From Coniochaeta sp. PMI_546 (taxonomy: Eukaryota > Ascomycota > Sordariomycetes > Coniochaetales > Coniochaetaceae), in contig MU271150.1 in the NCBI GenBank assembly GCA_021432605.1, positions 1,736,001 through 1,800,000 of the forward strand: a DNA stretch of 64,000 nucleotides. Direction: 5' to 3'. Made by a program: the position numbers and the translations under genes. The stretch's first letter is position 1. The number at the start of each line of letters is the position of its first letter. Under the pieces are notes generated by a model that saw only the letters and a program-made list of their open reading frames with translations, was not told the DNA's origin and made no database searches. Shown here piece by piece: positions 56,044-64,000 of the stretch.

Positions 56044-56361
56044 AGAGATTTTACCAGGAACCCCTGCAGCTGCATCCGACGCTCTGCACATTGCACTGTG
56101 ATGCTACCGTGCACTACACTAGTGTAGCACGATGCCGTCGAAACGTACCCTGAACTATACTACCCCTACCCGGTGATGCCAACCATGCGACATCGGGATG
56201 CTGGTGCAGTTGCTGGTGCCCACCGGTGTTTGACTGAGACTGACCCGCGGCTCGATGACAGTCAGAGTCCGATGTTAGCCAGAATGTCTCTTCACTCGTG
56301 ATCCTTTACTGCGATCGAGGCCAAATTCCAGTGCAAAGTGTAACCACCAGCAATAAACAAG

Positions 56362-57797
56362 ATGGGATCTGCCTCACCAACCCAACACCGGTATCCTGCG
56401 GTCAAGCTCCCGCACCCGTTTCTGACCGCATACCGCGTGCGCCCAGTTGGCAATACATCGCCAGCCACCCTCACCTTGACCCTAGATGGCCAACCCGCAG
56501 AGGGAAGGGCACCGCCGCAACCACTTCACTCCGACTCCCTCTCATGGCTCGAGTTGACATTCTTGCCCAAGAATGACTTCCCGCCTGCTTCGGATAACGG
56601 TCCTTGGGCACGAGCACGTCGAAGCCCGTCTACCACTTTCCAATGGAAAGGCAACAGCCCGCCCACTTTAGGCCAGATATGGAACGTGGTTCACGCCATA
56701 TACCTCGGCCATCCCACGAACGAGTACTTCAGACTGACCCTGCACGGCGCCGGGAAAGATGTCGTCCGGAGCGAGCTTCTCACCACTGGCCTGGCGGTTG
56801 AGCACCCAAAGCAACGCCATCCCCAGTACAAGACCCTTCTGCGCACCGAACCCTTCTCCGACGAGCTCTTGATCCTGCGCGGCGCCTTCTGGCAGGGCGC
56901 AGCTTCCCCGACGGGGCCCCGTCCGATCTGGGCCGCGGGAGACGGCACCGACGGTCCTCTGCGAACATCTCTGGCGCAGTACCCGATCATGCCCGAGATC
57001 TACCAGATCACGAACAAGTTCCCAGAGCACCCAATCTACACCCGCCATCCCACGCGCAGGCCCAAGCCGCACCCGGGATCGATCGCCTACAGCCGCTACA
57101 TCCCCGAGCTGGACCAGCACTTCTCGCTCGAGGTCGTCGACTGGCAAAGTCACGAGCACTTGACGCTGTTTAACAAGTGGCAGAACGACCCGCGCGTCGC
57201 GGCGGGCTGGAACGAGGCGGGAGATCTGGAGCATCACCGGAAGTATCTGCGTGATCTCCATTTCGATCCTCACGTTCTCTGCTTGTTCGGTCGCTTCGAC
57301 CAGTCGCGTTTTGCTTACTTTGAGCTGTACTGGGCAAAGGTAATTTGAATCTCGTCTCTTGTCATAATGTCTATGTTACCTTGACAATGTGGTCTTGATA
57401 CTTACACACGCAACTCGCGCAACAGGAAGATCACTACGGCGCCCACTACGACGCCGGCGACTACGACCGGGGCCGGCACTCCCTCGTGGGCGACGAGTCG
57501 TTCCGCGGCGCGCAGCGGGTCAACGCGTGGTACTCCAGCTGCATCCACTACTGCTTCCTGGACGACCCGCGGACCGCGAACGTCGTGGGCGAGCCCAAGG
57601 CGTCCGGGTCCATCATCCTGTCCTACGAGAATGCGCAGGGCCTGACCATCGGCAAGTACGTCGACCTGGGCCACAAGCGGTCGGTCCACTCGATCTGCAG
57701 CCGGGAGAAGTGGTTCCAGCTGTGTCCGCTGTTCTGGGACGGGCGAGAGAGGCCGCTCGAGTCCGCTGACAGGGCGGCGTGGAATGCTAAGCTCTAG
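56362..57797 (+). CDS. sidF: Siderophore acyltransferase, SidF-like
   Basis: Exons 56362-57339 and 57426-57797 give 449 aa. The C-terminal half contains the acyltransferase core: [65 protein letters not shown] and [20 protein letters not shown], the IucB/RhbD-like pattern of SidF. The N-terminal half is a second, degenerate domain as in other SidF proteins. The C-terminus is NAKL, a plausible PTS1. SidF moves anhydromevalonyl from CoA to N5-hydroxyornithine, the activated monomer used by SidD. The divergent partner is the sidH-like gene, which makes its acyl donor. Confidence 0.9.
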
Positions 57798-58719
57798 TTT
57801 ATAGTTTACAACTGACTGACCGAGTGTCACGTCGACTGGCGAGCTTTGTGACACTGATTCTGTGTATTCTTGGCTATTTCCATTTGTATAGTTTGACGAA
57901 CACAAGCTGTATGAACAACAAGAGTGATTGATACTCCCTTCACTCTCCCACACGTCAGCAAGGCCTGTCTCAAGTAACCATTGTTGTGAACTTGCGATAC
58001 TCGCCAGTCTCTGTTCAACCCAGGTATGGACCGGCTGCCGGCTCTCAACCCGGCACACACTCACAGGAGCAAGTCTTCCTATTACGTTATTCACGCCCAA
58101 CTTGCGTCAACATCGGTGGTACCCTCTCTTCCCACACAGGCACCTTGATGAACATTTCACGCGCTTTTTTTTCTTTCACTTCCACCCTTGGCAGCTGCAC
58201 TGTAACTCCACCCAAAGTCACAGTCGCACTGTGTGTTATTACAGCACAGTGTAAGACGCTAGAAAGCCGAGCAGGGTTGGACCGTCCCGCTATGCGGCGG
58301 CTTGGCGTCGTGGGGATTCGGGCGAAAATTTTATCTGATGATCTTATCTGATCTGATAAAAATTGAGCATCGTCCAATGGGGGCCCTGTATGGCTCCTGA
58401 AGGGGGTCTTGCTCCTTGGCACCAGCTCTTGTGAAGCGACATGGGTTTGTATACTGTGTAGAATGAAGGAGGTATCATGTCGTAGCCGAAGTCGGCTTAA
58501 GACGCATGGCCGAGTCTGGTAGACTTAGGTCCTGGACTTCCAGAATGTGAGTACTCAGGCTCAAGCTTGAGCTCATAGAACATTGTTCAAGCCTCAATTC
58601 AGTCCTCGTAGCTGTTGACGAGAGACCCAACTAGATACAGTCAAGCAGAGAATCAGTTGGTTGTCGATAGATCGATCATTTGGTGATAGAAGAACAACGG
58701 TCAAGCCTAGACCGCCGTG
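57798..58719. promoter_or_regulatory. Promoter region of the ABC transporter
   Basis: About 920 bp between the sidF-like stop and the ABC start. The triple GATA element at 58331-58359 lies 360 bp before the start. No gene is recognised. Confidence 0.6.
58331..58359. promoter_or_regulatory. Triple SreA-type GATA element upstream of the ABC transporter
   Basis: TTATCTGAT at 58331-58339 and 58344-58352 (13 bp pitch, GATC spacer), plus ATCTGATAA in the opposite orientation at 58351-58359, overlapping the second by two bases. All three match ATCWGATAA on one or the other strand. Confidence 0.8.
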
Positions 58720-61700
58720 ATGGGCGTCGCCAGCAACCTCGCCAGCTTCCCCAGGCTGCTCCTCGCCGGCAGCCCTTCCAAACTCGACCTCCTCACCCTA
58801 TCAGCAGGTTTCCTCTGCTCGATAGCAGCCGGCATCCCCTTCCCCCTAATTGGTATCTTCTTCGGTCAGCTGCTCAACGACTTCAACGCCGTGTCGTGCG
58901 ATGAGCCCGACACGTCCAGCTCCGATGCCGAGTACCAGAGCGACATCAACAGCAAGATCCTGATGATCGTGTACCTGGCCATCGCCCAGTTCGTTCTCAT
59001 ATACGCACACCTCGTCTGCTGGACTTTGTACGGCGCCCGGCTGGCGCAGAGACTGCGCGAGCGATACCTCGAGTCTCTGCTCCGCCAGGATCCGTCGTAC
59101 TTCGACAAACTCACCCCCGGAGAGGTCGCCTCGCGGCTGAGCGCCGACATCCAGACGATCAGGTCCGGCACGTCGGAGAAGGTGGGGATATGTCTGTCGA
59201 GCCTGTCCTTTTTCGTGACGGCCTACATCGTCGCCTTCATCAAGGACTACAAGCTCGCGGCCATGCTGATCTCGCTGATCCCGGCCTACTTCCTGATGTC
59301 GTTCATGGGAAGCCACTACATCGAGAAATATACGGGTCTCATGTCCGACTATGCCGCGACCGCCGCGTCGATCGCGTCCGAGGCCCTGTCGAACCTGACC
59401 GTGGTGCAGGCCTTTGGCGCGAACAAGCGGCTCGAAGCCAAGTTCTCCAAGGCTCTCAAGGCGTCGGAGCAGGAAGGGCTAAAGAAGGCCGCGGCTATCG
59501 GCGTCCAGTCCGGAGTGCTGTATTTCGTGGCGTATGCCGCGAACGGTCTGGCTTTCTGGCAGGGGAGCAGGAGCATCGCGAATGCCGTCAGTCAGGGCAC
59601 CGGGGGTGCCACTGTCGGTGCTACGTTTACTGTGATTTTCATCCTGATTGAAGGTCAGTGTGGCTTCATTTTGCCAAAGTCTCCCGAGCTTGCGCTAACG
59701 CGAGTACAGCTACCTTGCTCTTGAGTCAAGTCGCGCCTTTTATCCATCTGTTCGCAGCAGCTGTTGCGTCTTTCGAGAAGCTGCGCGAGGATATGAACCA
59801 CGAATCGCTGATCGATGGCACCACTACCTCGGGCATCCGTCTTACCGAGGCAAATGGTGGCTTCGAGTTCGAGAACGTTTCGTTCTTCTATCCCTCTAGG
59901 CCCGAGATCACCGTCCTGGACCAGGTGAGTATCTCGGTGCCGGCGCACAAGCATACGGCCATCGTTGGTCTCTCCGGGAGTGGCAAGTCCACAATTGCAG
60001 GTCTGGCTACGAGATTATACGATCCCACACAAGGGCGGATTCTCTTTGACGGCCATGACCTCAAGGAGCTCAATGTTCGCGACCTGAGAAGCTTTCTGAG
60101 CCTGGTGCAGCAAGAAGCATCCCTGCTCGACCGCTCTCTTTTGGAGAACATTGCCCACGGCTTGATCAACTCTAGCAAGCCTAGCCATGCACACCTGAGG
60201 TCGACCCTCCTTGGCTCAGACCTTGCTGATCTAGCGGGCGAAGTCAGGGACGGCAAGGATCTGATGGCTGCAGCAGAGGCACGAGGTCCTAATTTGGTCG
60301 AGCTCGTAAACTTGGTTCGGGAGGCGGCGACACTCGCTGATGCCGACCCGTTCATCATGAATCTGCAACACGGCTACGGGACATTGGTGGGTTCGGCTGG
60401 CCGACTAATCAGTGGAGGCCAGAAGCAACGGGTGGCTCTTGCCAGAGCCCTCGTCAAGGATCCTGCCGTCCTCATCTTGGATGAGGCTACGGCGGCTCTC
60501 GACTCGAGAAGCGAGCAGCGAATCCAGCAAGCCATCTCCAAGATCGCCAGCGGGAGAACTGTTCTCACGATCGCGCATCGCCTGTCGACTATCAGTAAGG
60601 CGGATAATATCATCGTCATGCATAAGGGACATGTCGTCGAGCAGGGAAGCCACGCAGAGTTAATGGCGAAGAATGGAGCGTATGCCGAACTGGTCAGACT
60701 GCAGACACTTGGACCAGCATCTAGCAAGAACGAAAAGGGGGCCCATAATGATACCACCAGCAAGTCTGACCAAGGCTCCCTAGCAGACACGGCAGATGTT
60801 GAGAAAGTGTCATCAGATGATGATTCCGCAAACGAGAAGAGGGTGCAGCCTTCAACAAGCGTGGTTCAGACTGCTGATCCTGCAGGAGAACAAACAGAGT
60901 CTAACATGGAAGCCCCAACCAAATCCCTACGGGCTCTAGCAAGAGGATACGCGCCAGCCCTGAGACCACACCTCCTGGTCATCTTCATCGCGCTCATAGG
61001 CTCCACCGTCGTCGGCGGAGCATTCTCCGGCGAAGCCGTCATCTTCGGAAACACAGTCGCCAGTCTGAATCTCTGCAAGCCGCCGGACAGCATTCGGTCC
61101 AAGGGCGACTTCTTCGGGCTGATGTTCTTCGTGCTCGCCATCATCGAGTTCTTCGCCAACCTGGTCAGCTGGGCCGGATTCGGCTGGGTTTCTGAGCGAA
61201 TCGTGTATTCGGTCCGTGTTCTGTCGTTCCGGTCCCTCTTCGAGCAAGACCTGCACTGGCATCAGTCCGAGGGCCGGACACCCGCCCTGCTGCTCTCTTA
61301 CATCACCAGAGACGGCAACGCACTGGCTGGCCTGAGCGGCTCCGTGATTGGCACGCTGTTCTCGATTTCTGTGAACCTCGTCGTGGCGATCGTGATGACG
61401 CACATCATTGCCTGGAGGATCGCCCTGGTCTGTCTGTCTCTGGTACCGCTTCTCCTCGGAGCTGGAGTAGTGCAGCTCCAGGTCCTTAGCAAATTCGAGG
61501 ATCGGCACGAAAATGCATACACCAAGTCGGTCGACATCGGCACAGAAGCCATCACGTGCATCAAGACCGTTGCCTCCCTCTCCCTCGAAGAGGAGACGCT
61601 GGCAGTCTACCGCCGATCCCTGAAGGGGCCTCGGAAAGAATTGCTCATGGTCACGGTGCAGGCGAGTCTCTGCCAGGCCATCTCTTACTTTCTGGGCAAC

Positions 61701-62771
61701 TGCGTGAACGCGCTGGCCTACTGGTGGGGCGCCAAACAAATCATCGCCGGCCATTACACCCAGACGCAGTTCCTGATTGTCGTCTTCTCTCTGCTTGTCA
61801 GCGCACTGCTGTGGAGTCAGATGTTCGCCCTCGCACCGGAGCTCTCCAATGCCCGGGCGGCGATGGCGAGGATCCTGAGTCTGATCGAGATTGGCACGGA
61901 CAAGATGCAAGGACGTATACACGACCCTTCGCCGCCAACCAAGGACCCCAAGTCTCTGCAAGAAAAGGACTCGGACATTGAGGCAACTGCCGAACCAAAA
62001 CCACCGCACCAGCCCAGCAGCGGCGCCTCTAGCGTTCAGTTCCGCGACGTTTACTTCTCATACCCCGCCCGGCCGGACGTAGAGGTCCTCCACGGCCTGA
62101 CGCTTGACATAAAACCAGGGCAATTCTGCGCCCTCGTCGGACCCAGCGGAGCCGGCAAATCGACCATCATCTCGCTCGTCGAGCGCCTCTACACGCCGCA
62201 ATCGGGCGCCATCCTCATCGACGGCGTCGACGTGACCAAGAGCCGCGACGTCACCTTCCGAGACGACATCGCGCTGGTGCCGCAGGAGAACGTCCTCTTC
62301 GAGGGCAGCATCGACTTCAACGTCGGTCTGGGCGCCCGGCCGGGTCAGGAAGCGTCGCTCGAACACATCCAGGAGGCGTGCAAGCTCGCCAACATCCACG
62401 ACGTCATACTGGCCTTACCGGAGGGCTACGACACCCCCTGCGGGCTGAACGGGAACCAGTTCTCCGGCGGCCAGAAGCAGCGGCTGGCCATCGCGCGGGC
62501 GCTGGTGAGGAAGCCGAGGTTGCTGATCCTGGACGAGCCTACGAGTGCGCTGGATGCTGAGAGCGAGAGGTTGCTGCAGGATGGGCTGGAGAAGGCGTCT
62601 AGGGGGGTTACGGTCATTGCTATCGCGCATCGGTTGCAGACTATTCGGAAGGCGGATTGTATCTTTCTGATCGAGGAGGGGAGGTGTGTTGATAAGGGAT
62701 CGCATGAGGAGTTGCTTGAGAGGAGCGCTAGTTACCGCGCGAATGTCATGCATCAGACCATGGCGGAGTGA
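58720..62771 (+). CDS. ABC-B full transporter, SitT-like (siderophore-cluster)
   Basis: Exons 58720-59653 and 59710-62771 give about 1331 aa in a TMD-NBD-TMD-NBD plan. TMD1 (about 20-310) carries EVASRLSADIQTIRSGTSEK. NBD1 has Walker A GLSGSGKST (about 398), signature ISGGQKQRVALARAL and Walker B VLILDEATAALD with the H-loop AHRLSTI. TMD2 (about 720-1010) has SRFxSLFEQDLHWHQ-like coupling helices. NBD2 has Walker A GPSGAGKST (about 1122), signature FSGGQKQRLAIARAL and Walker B LLILDEPTSALD. Both catalytic sites look intact. SitT-type ABC-B genes sit in the A. fumigatus fusarinine/TAFC cluster; export or vacuolar transport of the siderophore is inferred. Plasma membrane is likely. Confidence 0.88.
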
Positions 62772-63814
62772 TAGAGATGGCATACAGGGGTATATAGAGC
62801 TTGGGTAATATCATGATATTTGAATGGAAAAATAGCCCTGATGTTCAGGCGCAGGTCAGGGAGAGTCCTTGTGTCGGACACGCCTCCTTACTGCGGGTGT
62901 TCTTTCAAGAACCATTCAACACTGAATTATTGGATAGGTACCTGTATACAGATGCAGCCTGAGAAACACAGTACTCTTTGTAGGATGAATCGCTGGCCAC
63001 TTGACTAAGAGTATTTGAAGATACCTTTCTAGTCCTTACGTCCATTTGAAATAAACAACTCGTCGACTTTGAGAATCCACGGATGCCTCCGAAATATCAA
63101 GGCTTGTAGCGCTAGATATGAGAGAAGAAGTCCTACAGATTAAAACCTTCCGAATATATCAACCGCAGAGTCAAATACGGAAGGAGCTACTGGCGTGATG
63201 TGTGAGGGGTCTGAGCTGCAGCTCGAGGTCTTTCGAAACCGCCGGCTTCGATTTGGAAAGAGCTTCCCCAAGTTCCGGTCTAAAGTGCTCTGCCGAGCCC
63301 CACATTTAGTATTTCTGTTAGTGAAGACGGCACATGCTCACAGCTGCACTAACGGGTGCACCGTACCATTCCCCACCATGACATGGGCTTTGTTGCAGCA
63401 GCGGAGGCTCGTGAACTGACCCTGTGGTTGAGGACACAGTTGTATGTTGTGATCTCAGCTCATCAACACAACTCTTTCACAAGTCCACTCCTCCCAGTCC
63501 CTCGAACGACTTCTCGCATCGTCCTTCAGCTGCAGCGCTGCTTCAAACCGGCGATAGTATCCACCAGTCGTCTGTTCTCCTTCCTGTCGTCGTCTTCACT
63601 GCAGCGAGATTCACGTGTGGCTGTGGAACCTTGGAAAGTAGGGGTGTTTTGCTTGAGTGCCGTCATCGTCATCCCTTCCAGGGGTCTCGTCGCACCTTCC
63701 CTTTCGTCTCTTTTACCCAACCTCTTCTTTTCACCTCTCGCCAGCAGGTCTGCCAATTCTACAGAGGACCTCTAAAGTCGACAGCGTCGGACGACCTCAA
63801 CCAAAAATACCAAC
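62772..63814. other. Intergenic region and ERV29 promoter
   Basis: About 1 kb with the ABC 3' UTR and a pyrimidine-rich stretch (63470-63770) before the ERV29 start. ORFs here (63195-63419 +, 63356-63775 +) show no domain. Confidence 0.4.
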
Positions 63815-63982
63815 AATGGCGCAATTGCGAGGACAAGGCAGCTATGGCCTCGGTGCAGGACCAGTACCAGCGTTCGGGGGTCCGTCAGAGGACAGGACGG
63901 AGTCTAGCCCACTGGACGCCATCCGTGAGCAGACGAGCAAGATCGAGGACCTCATGGACACCATCAGCGAGCCTATCAAGCC
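63815..63982 (+). CDS. ERV29: ERV29/SURF4 cargo receptor, first exon, runs off the window
   Basis: From ATG 63815: MAQLRGQGSYGLGAGPVPAF, then SSPLDAIREQTSKIEDLMDT and ISEPIKP, followed by a donor GTATGT at 63983. The DAIREQTSKIED..SEPIKP block is the conserved cytosolic N-terminus of SURF4/ERV29 proteins, which recruit soluble cargo into COPII vesicles at the ER. The first membrane helix and the rest lie beyond the window. Confidence 0.85.
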
Positions 63983-64000
63983 GTATGTGTTTCTGTATTC

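Larger units (their letters stand above)
55534..56361. promoter_or_regulatory. Divergent sidH/sidF promoter region
   Basis: About 830 bp between the two start codons, with three GATA-like elements (55874, 55932, 56025), listed separately. No gene is recognised. Confidence 0.65.

Noticed and set aside
58374-58378. CCAAT box close to the GATA triplet as a HapX/CBC site
   Set aside because: The bases at the expected distance do not fit the extended HapX consensus; a lone CCAAT is too common.

Overview
The window is nuclear DNA of a filamentous ascomycete (Pezizomycotina, probably a Sordariomycete-like lineage; species not identifiable by eye). Genes are compact and GC-rich, with short GT..AG introns of about 50-120 bp and AT-richer intergenic stretches. 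Typical fungal families are present: a Zn2Cys6 regulator, a PTH11-like rhodopsin-domain protein, DUF7770, DUF8035, a fungal NRPS and SreA-like GATA sites. I support 24 protein genes: two run off the window ends and one is a decayed pseudogene. I saw no rRNA, tRNA, CRISPR array or intact transposon.

Layout, left part (1-18 kb): ERB1 5' end (-), a Zn2Cys6 transcription factor (+), an APH-like kinase (-), an N-acylation-signal DUF7770 protein (-), a rhodopsin-domain membrane protein (-), a choline/GABA-type permease (+), a cytochrome P450 (+), and an F-box gene broken by two in-frame TGA codons and two frameshifts and ending in a (GACTT)9 microsatellite.

Middle part (18-43 kb) is mostly conserved housekeeping: SLA1 (+), COG8 (+), the mitochondrial glycine carrier HEM25 (+), a DUF8035 coiled-coil protein (-), prefoldin subunit 1 (-), an alkaline ceramidase (-) and a TMF/SGM1-like golgin (+). 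Embedded among these is a striking secreted, tandem-repeat, Kex2-processed precursor candidate at 24640-27064. A TLC-domain membrane protein (-) lies next to it.

Right part (42.8-62.8 kb) is a complete-looking extracellular siderophore (fusarinine C type) cluster. It holds the sidD/NPS6-type NRPS (-), the sidJ-type esterase (+), a siderophore-iron MFS transporter (-), the sidH-type enoyl-CoA hydratase (-), the sidF-type acyltransferase (+) and a sitT-type ABC transporter (+). SidH and SidF both end in PTS1-like tripeptides (SKL, AKL), which fits peroxisomal supply of anhydromevalonyl groups. SidD would assemble them into fusarinine, the transporters would move the siderophore, and SidJ would hydrolyse it to release iron. 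All four intergenic promoter regions of the cluster carry ATCWGATAA (SreA-type GATA) sites, several as tandem doublets or near-perfect inverted repeats. The window ends in the first exon of an ERV29/SURF4 gene.
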